A stretch of DNA of 64,000 bases from Paenibacillus sp. OVF10 (GTDB lineage Bacteria > Bacillota > Bacilli > Paenibacillales > Paenibacillaceae), in the NCBI GenBank assembly GCA_022836915.1, contig CP094668.1, forward strand, positions 4,092,001 to 4,156,000, written 5' to 3'. Made by a program: the position numbers and the translations under genes. A model generated the notes under the pieces. It was not told where the DNA came from, made no database searches, and saw nothing but the letters and a program-made list of their open reading frames with translations. This document shows, piece by piece, positions 41,540 to 52,587 of the stretch. Numbering within the stretch: position 1 is the stretch's first letter; each line of letters opens with the position of its first letter.

Positions 41540-42493
41540 TTATCGATTCATCCATTTTGGCAATTCATCAAGCAATTGCTCCAGTGCCAGCAGGTTGTCG
41601 GTATTCCAATCGGCAGATGCTGTATAGACACGTCCTTGCTGAACGGCAGGCAACGTTTTCCACAAAGTGCTTTGTAACAAGCGCTCAGATTCAGCTCGGC
41701 TTTCGTCATTATCCAGCGTAAGGACAAAGAGGTGATCTCCTGCATAGTCCGGCATTAGTTCTTCCGAAAGTTCGACGAATGTTAGGTCCTTGTCGATAAT
41801 GTTTTGCTGAATTGCTGGCGGAATTGCAAATCCGTGCTCGCGATACATGACTACACCCAAGGAACGATTCCCCATCACATAAAGCTGTTTACCCAACTGC
41901 AAGAAGATGGTCGCTGTCTCGCCCTCTGCCACATTCAGCTTGTCCCACATCGCTTCCGCTTTTGTATCAAATCTGCTGATCCATTGCTCTGCCTCATCCT
42001 GTTTGCCAAAAATGTTGCCAAGCTCGCGTACGCGTTCTGTAAATGGTAACGCCGAGTTGAACGGAATCGTAGGCGCAATCTTTGAAAAAGCGGCGTTCCG
42101 GTCAGCATCTTGGTTATAACCATTCAAAATCAAGTCAGGCTGCAAAGCCGTTATTGCCTCCAAATCACCAGGGTTCCCGACATCCTCAATACCTTCTAAT
42201 CGGTCTACAATATAGCTTTTTGAAGCATGAATCAGATTGGCTCCAACGATGGGGATGTCCATTGCAAGGAGATCTCCAAGTGTTGAACCAAGATAGATAA
42301 CTCGTTGTGGTTGAGTGGGTATTTCAATCACTTCGTCTGTTTGGGTTGTATAGCTTTTTGTCGTTTGTTCGTTGGTCTTCACAGGTTCTTGTGAAGGAGC
42401 GCTTTCCGAACGGCTGCATGCTGCAAGGACGGATAGAAGAAGAAAGCATGCTCCCCATATCAATAGGTGTTTCTTAATTGCACTGTTCATCAT
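41540..42493 (-). CDS. Iron-siderophore ABC transporter substrate-binding lipoprotein
   Basis: 317 residues from ATG 42493 (RBS AGGGGGAAACA). Signal peptide with lipobox Val-Leu-Ala-Ala-Cys (Cys25), then a FecB-type fold (Gln-Arg-Val-Ile-Tyr-Leu-Gly-Ser; Leu-Gln-Pro-Asp-Leu-Ile-Leu-Asn-Gly). It resembles FeuA and is also similar to the C-terminal domain of the Btr-type protein next door. A Fur box lies 30-44 bases upstream. No permease or ATPase gene is adjacent, so it must work with components encoded elsewhere. Confidence 0.9.
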   Translation of the reverse strand: MMNSAIKKHLLIWGACFLLLSVLAACSRSESAPSQEPVKTNEQTTKSYTTQTDEVIEIPTQPQRVIYLGSTLGDLLAMDIPIVGANLIHASKSYIVDRLEGIEDVGNPGDLEAITALQPDLILNGYNQDADRNAAFSKIAPTIPFNSALPFTERVRELGNIFGKQDEAEQWISRFDTKAEAMWDKLNVAEGETATIFLQLGKQLYVMGNRSLGVVMYREHGFAIPPAIQQNIIDKDLTFVELSEELMPDYAGDHLFVLTLDNDESRAESERLLQSTLWKTLPAVQQGRVYTASADWNTDNLLALEQLLDELPKWMNR

Positions 42494-42522
42494 TGTTTCC
42501 CCCTGAGTTCTCTTTTTCTCAT

Positions 42523-42537
42523 TGATAACCATTATCA
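42523..42537. promoter_or_regulatory. Fur box upstream of the siderophore-binding gene
   Basis: TGATAACCATTATCA matches the 7-1-7 Fur consensus with one mismatch, close to the lipoprotein start. Confidence 0.85.
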
Positions 42538-42734
42538 ATTACATGTAATTATAGGTGCCATTTCCGGGGCTTACAATGAAAAAAACGCAGTGAATTTATT
42601 TGTACAAATGTCAATGCGTGCATCTATTTGTTCGTTGCATTATTTTCAATCCGCAGGTGTGCTGTCATCGGAGTATGCGTGATCAAAAACAGCTTGCTGT
42701 ATAAGGAATTAATAATCGTTGGATAATAATGACA

Positions 42735-42763
42735 TTGACAACTGCAGAGTTTTCCAAAATAAT
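42735..42763 (+). promoter_or_regulatory. Sigma-A promoter of codBA
   Basis: TTGACA (42735-42740), 17-bp spacer, AATAAT (42758-42763). This gives a leader of about 220 nt before codB. The stretch 42540-42734 shows nothing else I can name. Confidence 0.65.
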
Positions 42764-42769
42764 AGTATG

Positions 42770-42950
42770 TAATTGAATACTGGTACCTTTAATTCAGTCC
42801 AGAGAGGCTGGCAAGGGCAGCGGATTTCATAATCACGCGAGAATCAAGGGCTTATTCCGTCATGGGATGCTCTGTGTCTTCGCGCGGGTTATGATGCAAA
42901 AAGAGGCTACTTGTCAGTGTATATAACTTGACGAGTAGCCTCTTTTTTCT
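42770..42950 (+). promoter_or_regulatory. PyrR-type attenuator leader of codBA
   Basis: AGTCCAGAGAGGCT (42796-42809) matches the conserved PyrR-binding loop, flanked by CCTTT / AAGGG that can close the anti-antiterminator hairpin. A strong terminator follows (AGAGGCTACT ... AGTAGCCTCTTTTTT, 42902-42948). In pyr operons UMP/UTP-bound PyrR stabilises the first hairpin and favours termination, so codBA should be switched off when pyrimidines are plentiful. Confidence 0.85.
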
Positions 42951-42992
42951 GCTTTTTTGGTATCAGATACACTTTATGTTGGGGGTATTCTG

Positions 42993-44270
42993 ATGAGCAA
43001 ACAAGATCAAGAGTTTTCATGGCAAGCTGTGCCGAAATCGCAAAGAAACCACTTTTGGAAGACATTATCGGTCATGCTCGGGTTCACTTTCTTCTCTGCA
43101 AGCATGCTGGCAGGAGGCACATTGGGCGTCAGCTTGACGTTCATGGAGTTTATTGGCATCGTACTTGCAGGCAATCTGGTGCTCGGTATCTACACAGGGG
43201 CACTGGCACATATCGCTGCCAAAACGGGGCTGTCCACACATTTGCTCGCTAAATATGCGTTCGGTGCAAAAGGGTCGTATCTACCTTCGTTCCTGCTAGG
43301 CTTCACACAGGTCGGATGGTTCGGAGTAGGCGTAGCCATGTTCGCGATTCCGGTCGCCAAAGCCATGGACTGGAACGTGTACCTGTTGATTATCGTGTTC
43401 GGACTTGCCATGACAGCATCAGCCATCTTCGGTATGAAGTCACTCGTCATTCTCGGATATATCGCGGTTCCTGCGATTGCCATTCTCGGTGGTTACTCCA
43501 TGTTCGAAGGTGCGGGTTCGCTGGGTGGTCTGCAAGGGTTGCTTGATTACACGCCGACTCAGTCGCTTACCGCGGCGGCGGCATTGACGATCTGTATTGG
43601 ATCATTCATAAGCGGCGGAACGCTGACACCCGATTTTGCCCGGTTTTCCCGAACATCGAAACAGGCAGTTACCGCAACAGTGATTGCATTCTTCCTGGGT
43701 AACTCACTCATGTTTCTGTTCGGTGCAGTTGGTGCGATGGCCTATAACCTGGCTGATATCTCGGAGGTCATGTTCCTGCAAGGATTGATCATCCCGGCAA
43801 TCATCGTTCTGGGCTTGAATATCTGGACGACCAACGATAATGCACTGTACGCTTCAGGTCTTGGTTTTGCCAACATCACCAAAATTTCGAAGAAATTTTT
43901 CGTCATCGTAAACGGCATTGTGGGTACCGTATTCGCCATGTGGATGTACAACAACTTCGTCAGTTTCCTGAACGTACTGGGCGCGGCGGTACCATCCATC
44001 GGGGCTATTATTATCGCAGATTACTTCATTGTAAAACGTAGAAACTATAAGCCATTTGCTGACATGTCATTCAAAAATGTAAACTGGGTAGCGATGGTCG
44101 CATGGGCCATCGGCGTGGCATTCGCCCAACTGGCTCCTGGCGTAACACCATTGAACGCACTGCTTGGTACAGCAGTGGCCTATATCGTCTTGATGCTGAT
44201 TGTTCCAGCCGAAGAATCCAAAGAAATGGGGAAAATAAATGATTATACAGAACGCAAAATTGCGGGGTAA
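42993..44270 (+). CDS. codB: Cytosine permease
   Basis: 425 residues from ATG 42993 (GGGGG seven bases upstream). Twelve helices of the NCS1 family with CodB-like N-terminus [10 protein letters not shown] and conserved [10 protein letters not shown]. Imports cytosine for salvage. It overlaps codA by 32 bases and lies behind a PyrR-type leader. Confidence 0.93.
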   Translation: MSKQDQEFSWQAVPKSQRNHFWKTLSVMLGFTFFSASMLAGGTLGVSLTFMEFIGIVLAGNLVLGIYTGALAHIAAKTGLSTHLLAKYAFGAKGSYLPSFLLGFTQVGWFGVGVAMFAIPVAKAMDWNVYLLIIVFGLAMTASAIFGMKSLVILGYIAVPAIAILGGYSMFEGAGSLGGLQGLLDYTPTQSLTAAAALTICIGSFISGGTLTPDFARFSRTSKQAVTATVIAFFLGNSLMFLFGAVGAMAYNLADISEVMFLQGLIIPAIIVLGLNIWTTNDNALYASGLGFANITKISKKFFVIVNGIVGTVFAMWMYNNFVSFLNVLGAAVPSIGAIIIADYFIVKRRNYKPFADMSFKNVNWVAMVAWAIGVAFAQLAPGVTPLNALLGTAVAYIVLMLIVPAEESKEMGKINDYTERKIAG

Positions 44271-45507
44271 AGAAGGACTATGGAATATTGTTGTGAAAGA
44301 CGGGAAGTTTGAGCGAATCACACAATCGCTGGAAGTGACCGACAATGAGGAAGTCCTGGATGTCAACGGATCGCTTGTCCTGCCACCGTTCATTGAGCCG
44401 CATATTCATCTCGATACAACGCTCACCGCAGGCGAGCCGGAATGGAACCTAAGCGGAACGCTGTTCGAAGGCATTCAACGCTGGTCAGAGCGCAAGGCTT
44501 TCTTGACACATGAAGATGTCAAAACACGCTCCAAAACAGCACTCAAGTGGCAGTTGGCACAAGGTATCCAGCATGTACGGACTCATGTGGACGTTACCGA
44601 TCCAAGCTTGATCGCCGTTAAAGCGATGCTTGAAGTAAAAGAAGAAATGGCTCCATATATGGACATCCAGCTTGTTGCTTTTCCACAGGAAGGCATTCAC
44701 TCTTATCCAAACGGGGCAGAATTGCTGGAAGAGTCACTGAAAATGGGCGTTGACGTGGTCGGGGGTATTCCACACTTCGAATTCACACGGGAATATGGCG
44801 TTGATTCAATGAAAGTTGCGTTTGATCTGGCTGAAAAATACGATCGTCTCATTGATATCCATTGCGATGAAATTGATGACGAGCAATCCCGTTTCGTTGA
44901 AGTTGTAGCCAAGGAAGCTTATGAACGTGGACTGGGTTCACGCACAACGGCAAGTCATACAACCGCGATGGGGTCATATAATGACGCTTATACGTACAAG
45001 TTGTTCCGTTTGCTGAAGATGGCAGATCTGAACTTTGTCTCCAATCCGCTGGTTAACATTCACCTGCAAGGACGCTTCGACACGTATCCAAAAAGAAGAG
45101 GGCTGACGCGTGTCAAAGAGTTGCAGGAAGCAGGTCTGAATGTGTGCTTTGGTCACGATGACATCTTCGATCCATGGTATCCGCTCGGTACAGGCAACAT
45201 GCTGCAAGTACTGCACATGGGGATTCATGCTTCGCAGTTGCTTGGTTACGACCAGATCGTGAATTCAATTGACCTCATTACGAAAAACAGCGCAAGAACG
45301 TTACACATTGAGGATGTATACGGTATTGAAGAAGGTAAACCTGCTAACTTCATCGTACTTGAAGCAGAGAACGAATATGAGGCTGTTCGCAAACAAGCCG
45401 GCGTACTTTATTCCTACAGAGGCGGCCGTAAAGTTGCGGAATCGAAGCCGCGAGACACATCCATCATTTTTGAAGGCGGAACAGAAAAGGTTACTTTTAA
45501 TAAATAA
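44239..45507 (+). CDS. codA: Cytosine deaminase
   Basis: 422 residues, amidohydrolase fold. Metal ligands: Glu-Pro-His-Ile-His-Leu-Asp (HxH), His-Cys-Asp-Glu-Ile-Asp-Asp, Ala-Ser-His-Thr-Thr-Ala-Met and [12 protein letters not shown]. Length and motifs match E. coli CodA, which converts cytosine to uracil and ammonia. Its start (GGGGAAAATAA-ATG) lies inside the end of codB, indicating coupled translation. Confidence 0.94.
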   Translation: MIIQNAKLRGKEGLWNIVVKDGKFERITQSLEVTDNEEVLDVNGSLVLPPFIEPHIHLDTTLTAGEPEWNLSGTLFEGIQRWSERKAFLTHEDVKTRSKTALKWQLAQGIQHVRTHVDVTDPSLIAVKAMLEVKEEMAPYMDIQLVAFPQEGIHSYPNGAELLEESLKMGVDVVGGIPHFEFTREYGVDSMKVAFDLAEKYDRLIDIHCDEIDDEQSRFVEVVAKEAYERGLGSRTTASHTTAMGSYNDAYTYKLFRLLKMADLNFVSNPLVNIHLQGRFDTYPKRRGLTRVKELQEAGLNVCFGHDDIFDPWYPLGTGNMLQVLHMGIHASQLLGYDQIVNSIDLITKNSARTLHIEDVYGIEEGKPANFIVLEAENEYEAVRKQAGVLYSYRGGRKVAESKPRDTSIIFEGGTEKVTFNK

Positions 45508-45528
45508 TGTAGAAAATATACTCCCATT

Positions 45529-45556
45529 AAAAGTCGCTATTTTAGCGGCTTTTTTG
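45529..45556. terminator. Terminator (recurrent AAAGTCGCTA type)
   Basis: AAAAGTCGCT-ATTTT-AGCGGCTTTTTT between convergent codA and gerAB-like genes. Confidence 0.85.
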
Positions 45557-45593
45557 CTTTTTTTACTGTCTACATACAATAAAAACCAAACAT

Positions 45594-46718
45594 TCAGCTT
45601 GCCTTAAGTGCTTCACTAGAAGCCTGCTTCCCGCCTTTTTTACGAACAAAACTAATGATCAGCAGTAGCAGTGGTAACAAGCCAAATAAAAAAATGGACA
45701 TATTGCCAAGAAAATCACCCAAGGCTAACGTTTCCTCCAGGTTTTTAGGCAAGTAAGCAATTACATACAAGACTGGCAACATCGCGAATTGTATGCTCGT
45801 AATATTTTTGAGACGAAACAAATCTCGGATTCCGATTGCCGCAAAATAGTGTTTAAAAGCATAGGTTGCAAAGATCTGCATCAGCCAAAACACAATGAAC
45901 AGCGATTCATAACGCTCAAAAAGAAACCCCTCAATTTCAAAACTTCGAACCATGTCGAACGTCGGCCACATTCGTGTTTGAATTCCTGGCAAAGATAAGT
46001 TCCCTACAACGGTAACAATCGTGACCAAATATATGATCGTACAACTAAGTATGCTGTATATAGCAGCTTTATTGCTCGCTTTCACGTCCACCATGTAAGC
46101 TGTGATGATGAGTAAAACTTCATATCCAGAATAGGACAGACACGAAGGTTTAAGACCCTTCAACACAGGCATGAATCCATCGCCCAGGAGTGGTCTTAGG
46201 TTGTTAAGTTCAAACATCTTGGTGCTTAAAAGGAAAACCAGCGCTAACAACACAAGCGTAACGGGCAACACGATTGAAAAGACCCGGATGATGACCTTAA
46301 GACCACCCGTTAACATATAAATACCAATCCACAGACTGACCATAATAGTGACCCAAGTAGGCGTGCGCTCAAGGATGTACATACTTGTAATTTCGGCCAT
46401 GACTCTAACTTCGAATGAACAAAGAACAACAAAATATACGATAATTAAAAGTCCCAATAGATAAGCAATCCACTGACCTGTGATTTCGGGTATAAATTCG
46501 AATACCGTTTTACCGGGGAATCTACGACACAAGGTTACAAGGAGGATGCTGATTGTGGTTACAATTAATCCTGATAAAATGACAGAAATCCATACATCTG
46601 GTGTTCCTACTGCTTTACTAATTGTGCGAGGGAGTGTTAGAATTCCAGCTCCGAGTATTGAATTGATAACTACAATAATTACCTCGGAGGTATTAATATT
46701 AGATGTGGCTTGCTTCAT
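45594..46718 (-). CDS. GerAB-type spore germination permease
   Basis: 374 residues with ten hydrophobic segments of the amino-acid/polyamine/organocation fold. The N-terminus (Val-Ile-Asn-Ser-Ile-Leu-Gly-Ala-Gly-Ile-Leu-Thr-Leu-Pro-Arg) matches endospore germinant-receptor B subunits. GerAB proteins form the germinant-binding channel of GerA-type receptors in the spore inner membrane. No GerAA or GerAC gene is adjacent, so this is an orphan subunit. Divergent from the WYL regulator. Confidence 0.87.
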   Translation of the reverse strand: MKQATSNINTSEVIIVVINSILGAGILTLPRTISKAVGTPDVWISVILSGLIVTTISILLVTLCRRFPGKTVFEFIPEITGQWIAYLLGLLIIVYFVVLCSFEVRVMAEITSMYILERTPTWVTIMVSLWIGIYMLTGGLKVIIRVFSIVLPVTLVLLALVFLLSTKMFELNNLRPLLGDGFMPVLKGLKPSCLSYSGYEVLLIITAYMVDVKASNKAAIYSILSCTIIYLVTIVTVVGNLSLPGIQTRMWPTFDMVRSFEIEGFLFERYESLFIVFWLMQIFATYAFKHYFAAIGIRDLFRLKNITSIQFAMLPVLYVIAYLPKNLEETLALGDFLGNMSIFLFGLLPLLLLIISFVRKKGGKQASSEALKAS

Positions 46719-46849
46719 TTGGCCTTCGCTCCAAACCGGAGAATATATTTCTAGGTAGTATCGCCCAACGCAGATGTTTTATGTAAAATATGCTGTACTG
46801 ATATAATGTAGAGATATCCAATAATGATTTGAAGATGAGGATGTAGGTT

Positions 46850-47810
46850 ATGCCAAAGAACGATAATATGTTAGCCATTCTATGGATGCTGAATTCAGGC
46901 ACCAAAGTAACTGCAAAACAAATGTCCGAAAAGTTAGAAATCAATATAAGAACCGTATATCGATATATTGATGCATTATGTGCCAGTGGAGTTCCGATCA
47001 TTTCCGATACAGGTCACAACGGCGGGTATAGCTTGCTGAATCAGCATATCAAAGCACCTCTTTTATTTGATATTGAAGAAAAAAGGCACTCCTCCAAGCT
47101 GCTGTGTTTGCAAAAGAAGCTGGATACCCTTTGAGTGAGGCATTGGACAATGCAACATCCAAATTGAAAATGTATTCAAATCAGGATCAGGAAAACACAC
47201 TTCGTCGTCATTTAGCCGGATTTAACGTTATCAATCGTATGGGAGACCCATCCATTCAGCCGATCTTGGCGGAATTGGAGCAAGCCGTGGCTAATGATTG
47301 GTCTGTCGAAATTGATTATCGCAGAAGCCGTGATGAACAACCCAAGAATAGAGTAATAGACCCGTATGGAATGGTTTACTGGAATAATAAATGGTATACC
47401 ATTGCGTTTTGCCACTTGAGAAATGAGTTCCGCAGCTTTCGGGCAGATCGTATTCTGCGAATCAAGCTTACTCCGATCCGCTTTAAGCGTTCGCAAGCTT
47501 TTTCAGCCCGTGAATTTTTTCTGCAAAATTTGTTACCTGATGTAGGGGAAAAGAGGGGTTAATTTCCTTGGTTATCAAAGGCCGATCAGAGGCATTGGAT
47601 GACTTGGGGCTGCATTGGTTTATGGGACATTATCTGAAAGAGCGGACTTCTAATCAAGCCATCTTTTTATTTGATGAAAAATCAATTGATACATACGTCC
47701 CCTATTTTCTCCTATCCTATGGGAAATCCATTCAAGTCATCGAACCACAGCGTGTGAAGGACCGACTTGTTGCTGTTGTATCCGAGTTAATGGAATACTA
47801 TCAACTTTAA
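46850..47810 (+). CDS. YafY-type HTH/WYL transcriptional regulator, two frameshifts
   Basis: About 320 residues across three frames. N-terminal HTH_11 (Gln-Met-Ser-Glu-Lys-Leu-Glu-Ile-Asn-Ile-Arg-Thr-Val-Tyr-Arg-Tyr-Ile). Then frame 1 with Lys-Lys-Ala-Leu-Leu-Gln-Ala-Ala-Val-Phe and the WYL core (Val-Ile-Asp-Pro-Tyr-Gly-Met-Val-Tyr-Trp-Asn-Asn-Lys-Trp-Tyr), and frame 3 with the WCX tail. Both breaks are single missing A bases, in GAAGAAAAAAGG (47079-47090) and GGGGAAAAGAGG (47545-47555). No clear target; it faces the gerAB-like gene. Confidence 0.85.
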
Positions 47811-47849
47811 CAACTTCACTGACAGTAGATGTCAGTGAAGTTGTTTTAT
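47811..47849 (+). terminator. Terminator of the WYL regulator gene
   Basis: Perfect stem CAACTTCACTGACA / TGTCAGTGAAGTTG with a 5-base loop and TTTTA tail. Confidence 0.9.
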
Positions 47850-47895
47850 AATGATGACAATCTCGGATTACTGAGAAGGAAGGCGGAGTAGACAT

Positions 47896-48423
47896 ATGAG
47901 TGAACAGACAAAACACAAGGCAGTTTCAGGAAAATATACAAAGAAGGGTACACCTAACGGAGTTATATCGATTACCCCATTTATAACAGTGAAGGATCCT
48001 TCTGAAGCAATTCATTTCTATAAAATTGTTTTCAATGCAAGGGTGAAGGATATCACTGAGCATCCAGATGGAAATGGTGATACGTTTATTGTTCATGCCG
48101 AATTAGATTTTAGAAATGGTTTTTTACAGCTGGGAGCAGCGAACCCGGCATATCAATTGGCTTTGCCCCCAGATCAAGATCATGCATGTTATTCTTTAGG
48201 GATTTATGTCATTAATGTGGATGAAACCATTGCAACCGCCGTATCCAGAGGGGCGAAAGTAAGAGAAGAGATTATTAACTTTGCGTCTGGTGATCGATTC
48301 GGAAGTATACTAGACCCTTTTGGTGTACGCTGGTCTATTCTGACCCGGATTGAAGATTTATCGGAAGAAGAAAGTAGTCGGCGAGTCGCTGAATGGGCCA
48401 AAAGCGTCTCCGTGAACAGCTAG
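47896..48423 (+). CDS. VOC/glyoxalase-superfamily protein (PhnB-like)
   Basis: 175 residues. The vicinal-oxygen-chelate fold shows in Pro-Phe-Ile-Thr-Val-Lys-Asp-Pro-Ser-Glu-Ala-Ile-His-Phe-Tyr and the C-terminal Ile-Leu-Asp-Pro-Phe-Gly-Val-Arg-Trp, typical of PhnB/YdcJ-type proteins. Start ATG 47896 has AAGGAAGGCGGAG upstream. Substrate unknown. It converges with the AraC gene, the stops overlapping by a few bases. Confidence 0.85.
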   Translation: MSEQTKHKAVSGKYTKKGTPNGVISITPFITVKDPSEAIHFYKIVFNARVKDITEHPDGNGDTFIVHAELDFRNGFLQLGAANPAYQLALPPDQDHACYSLGIYVINVDETIATAVSRGAKVREEIINFASGDRFGSILDPFGVRWSILTRIEDLSEEESSRRVAEWAKSVSVNS

Positions 48424-49317
48424 TTTAGATATTTCTTGCGAAACTGGAGGAGATATTCCAACACTTCGCTTGAAGCAGGTAGAAAAGTAAGGGGAATATT
48501 GAAAACCCACTTCAGCAGCAATACGATCTATCGACCATTCCGTCGAAACCATAAGCTGCTTGGCCCGCTCAATCCTAAATTGTAATAAGTAATGAACCGG
48601 TGTGACACCGTATTTCATTTTCATACAGCGAACGATGTAGCTAGGGTGGAAGTGTAGCGCTGATGAGAGTGTTTCATTGGTGATCTCTTCTTGGTAGTGT
48701 TGCTGGATGAAAACAACTACGTTCTCGGCAAGCCGTGAAGCAGGTGTTTTGGCCATATCTGAGATGCCATTTTCAAGTGTAGCCAGAAAGCGGAATAACA
48801 GTTGCTGCTTCTCCCAGAAGGAATCACCTACCGGCAGTTCCAACAGCTTCTGCATTAGATCGAATGCGAGTTGGGGACTTAGCACCGTAGTTTTCTTAGG
48901 AATCCGTATTGATTTTGGCTTATCGAATGGCGATAACGGAATTACCGCTTCCCATTCTTCTATTAAGGGACTCTGATGCCAGTTCCCATGCTCAAAATGA
49001 ACCCAGTAAAATGTTGTTTCCTGTTCGCAGGGCCTAAACGAGTAATGCTCACCTTCAGGTAGTAATACCAGTGCATCACCTGTACCAAGTGTCCATTCCG
49101 TCCCATTCTCACCGATATGTAGTTCCCCATCAACCACGAGCAATACATCAAACAGACCGAAATTTCTTCGATTAGGATGACGGTCGCCTACACGGAACGT
49201 TGAACGACCAGATTCCCAGTAATATGGAAGAGGTGGGGTTTGTAAGGCAACAATTAATTCTTCATTCAATGAATCAACCTCATTTTTTAGTGTCATTTTG
49301 TATAGAAAAATGCTCAT
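48420..49317 (-). CDS. AraC-family regulator, 3'-end frameshift
   Basis: About 299 residues. N-terminal cupin (Arg-Asn-Phe-Gly-Leu-Phe-Asp-Val-Leu-Leu-Val-Val-Asp-Gly-Glu-Leu) and C-terminal AraC HTH (Ala-Ala-Glu-Val-Gly-Phe-Gln-Tyr-Ser-Pro-Tyr-Phe-Ser). The visible frame runs on to 48358, deep into the VOC gene. Shifting frame near 48445-48450 gives the normal ending Leu-Gln-Phe-Arg-Lys-Lys-Tyr-Leu-Asn-stop at 48420, next to the VOC stop. Divergent from GH127, its likely target. Confidence 0.83.
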
Positions 49318-49398
49318 TCCATTCCTATCCTCACTTTAAGAAAAAGCATATACTCGACTTTGAAAAGAGTCAAATTTTATACTTTTGAGGTGTGTATA

Positions 49399-51338
49399 AT
49401 GGGACAGAACCAGATCCAAATTCAAGACCAATTTTGGAATACATATTCCGATCTTGTACGAGAAACGGTTATTCCCTATCAATGGGAAGCTCTGAACGAT
49501 AGGGTAGAGGACGCTGAGCCTAGTCATGCTATTCGAAATTTCCGTATTGCTGCTGGCTTGGAGCAAGGAGAGTTTGGCGGATGGGTATTTCAGGACAGTG
49601 ATCTCTACAAGTGGTTAGAGGCCGTTGCTTATTCGCTCCGTCATCATCCAGATCAGAGGTTAGAGAAGATCGCTGATGAATCCATCGAATTGATTGGCCA
49701 AGCCCAACATGACGATGGTTATCTGAATACCTACTTCACGATCCAAGAACCTGGGAAGCAATGGACCAATCTTTATGAAGCTCATGAGCTGTATTGTGCG
49801 GGTCATTTAATTGAAGCGGCAGTTGCGTATTACCAGGCTACGGGGAAGCGTAAGTTACTAGACATCTCATGCCGATTCGCTGATCTGATTGATCGTATGT
49901 TCGGAACCAAGCCGGGACAGATAAGGGCTTACTGCGGTCATCAGGAAATTGAATTGGCTCTGGTTAAGCTATACGGTGTTACGGGAGAAGAACGTTATTT
50001 GAATCTAAGCCAATACTTCATAGATGAACGGGGTAAGCAGCCCAACTATTTTATCGAGGAATGGGAACGCGGAAGCCGAACAAATATCTGGTCCCAGGGA
50101 GCACCTAATCTTGAGGTCTATCAATCTCATCTTCCTGTTCGTGAGCAAAAGGTAGCTGTTGGACACTCCGTTCGGGCAGTTTACATGTACACGGCGATGG
50201 CTGATCTTGCGCGACTAACAGGTGACGAGGGACTGAAGGCGGCGTGTGAACGACTTTGGTCGAACACAACAGGCAAACAAATGTATATTACCGGAGGCAT
50301 TGGTTCTACACACCTCGGGGAAGCCTTTACGTTTGACTACGATCTTCCGAATGATTCCGTTTATGCGGAGACCTGTGCTTCAATTGGTTTGATTTTCTGG
50401 GCACGACGCATGCTTCAATTGGAAGTTAAAAGTGAATATGCGGATGTGTTGGAGAGAGCGCTATACAACAACGTGCTGGGTAGCATGTCTATGGATGGAA
50501 AACACTTCTTTTATGTCAATCCACTTGAAGTTTGGCCAGAAGCAAGTCTCAAAAATCCAGATAAACATCACGTAAAGCCCGTCCGACAAAAATGGTTTGG
50601 TTGCTCCTGTTGTCCTCCAAATGTTGCACGGTTGCTAGGTTCGTTAGACGATTATATTTACGACGTGTCTGAGGATGGCAGAATGATCTATACCCATTTG
50701 TATATTGGAAGTAAAGCCTCGTTCGAGCTTGCCGACACAACAATAACATTGCATCAACGCTCCGAGCTGCCTTGGAACGGCCACGTTGAATTTTCGGTTC
50801 AGCTTCCCAAGGATAGCGAATGTGCGGAGTTCGAGCTTGCACTGCGTATACCGGATTGGTTCCAGAACGGACAGCCCACCTTGAAAGTGAATGGTGAAAA
50901 GCAAGATATTCATGTTGAGAATGGTTACGCGAAAATAAATCGCAGCTGGTCAGATGGAAATACAGTGGAGTGGCTGCTTCCGATCGAGCCGAAGTTAGTT
51001 GCTGCGCACCCTTTAATTCGGGCAGATGCAGGCAAGGTGGCGATTCAACGCGGCCCGCTCGTTTATTGCGTAGAAGAAGCAGACAACGGGGCACCGCTCA
51101 CTTCGCTCGTGTTGGCTTCGGAGCCACAATTAACCGCGTATGCTGATCCAGATTTGCTAGGTGGTTGTATCGTGGTAGAAGGGGATGGTTTCGTGACTGA
51201 CGACAGCTCTTCATGGTCAGATGAGAAGCCGTACCGTTCTTATATTAATCAAAAAAGGAAGTACGTTTCAAGGCCATTCCCTATTATCTGTGGGGTAATC
51301 GGCTGGCTGGTGAAATGAGCGTGTGGCTACGCTATTAA
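49399..51338 (+). CDS. Beta-L-arabinofuranosidase, GH127, 3'-end frameshift
   Basis: About 646 residues. ATG 49399 follows GAGGTGTG. An (alpha/alpha)6 barrel precedes a beta-sandwich. Catalytic and Zn region: Glu in Val-Tyr-Ala-Glu-Thr-Cys-Ala and the Cys cluster Gly-Cys-Ser-Cys-Cys-Pro-Pro-Asn, as in HypBA1-type enzymes that release arabinose from beta-linked arabino-oligosaccharides. A base is missing near 51260-51266; frame 3 then gives the family ending Phe-Lys-Ala-Ile-Pro-Tyr-Tyr-Leu-Trp-Gly-Asn-Arg, finishing at TAA 51336-51338. No signal peptide. Confidence 0.9.
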
Positions 51339-51387
51339 AGAGGAAGTAAGGATGTACTTTTACAATTCCACAAAAGGCACCATCAAG

Positions 51388-51426
51388 AAAACGAGCGCAC
51401 CCTGAACATGGATGCGCTCGTTTTCT
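51388..51426. terminator. Terminator after GH127
   Basis: AAACGAGCGCA / TGCGCTCGTTT stem with a 13-base loop and T-rich tail. Confidence 0.85.
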
Positions 51427-51602
51427 ACTGTCCGTAATCCTATACGTCTGTATGGTCGAAGTATCCTCATTGAGCTTCTTATAACCCATTCCCCATGTTC
51501 CATCACACTAATGATGGGCCTCAGCGTATTACCTAAATCGCTCAAGCTGTATTCGACTCTGGCCGGTACCTCCGCATAAAAGTTGCGAAGCTTTGCAGCT
51601 TT
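51425..51602 (-). pseudogene. HxlR-type regulator, C-terminal remnant
   Basis: The minus strand reads Val-Pro-Ala-Arg-Val-Glu-Tyr-Ser-Leu-Ser-Asp-Leu-Gly-Asn-Thr-Leu, the diagnostic end of HxlR/DUF24 proteins (compare the intact gene at 16724-17070). After a one-base shift near 51490 it continues Trp-Gly-Met-Gly-Tyr-Lys-Lys-Leu. The DNA-binding N-terminal half is missing and the stop has been lost into the neighbouring hairpin. Confidence 0.7.
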
Positions 51603-51674
51603 GGATATGATTATCTAATGTTCGATCAAAAAAATACTTATGTAATCAATTAATGATAAAAGATAGTGAGGTAA

Positions 51675-52420
<746 letters not shown>

Positions 52421-52433
52421 GGTGTTCAAACTG

Positions 52434-52462
52434 AAAGTCGCTAAATTTAGCGACTTTTTTTG
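52434..52462 (+). terminator. Terminator (recurrent AAAGTCGCTA type)
   Basis: AAAGTCGCTAAATTTAGCGACTTTTTTT, a nearly perfect palindrome with a T run, 14 bases after the methionine aminopeptidase stop. Confidence 0.9.
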
Positions 52463-52587
52463 TTTTTTTATTGGTACGTCAAAGTAAATCAAAATATAAA
52501 CGTTCGCTTATTAATTTATGTTGAAATTATGGAAGGATTTAACGTATATTTAGATCTGATCTTTATGTTATAGACAGAGGTGATTGA

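Noticed and set aside
42770-42992. Possible T-box or purine riboswitch before codB
   Set aside because: No T-box core or purine aptamer sequence is present, while the PyrR loop is; the PyrR leader explains the terminator.
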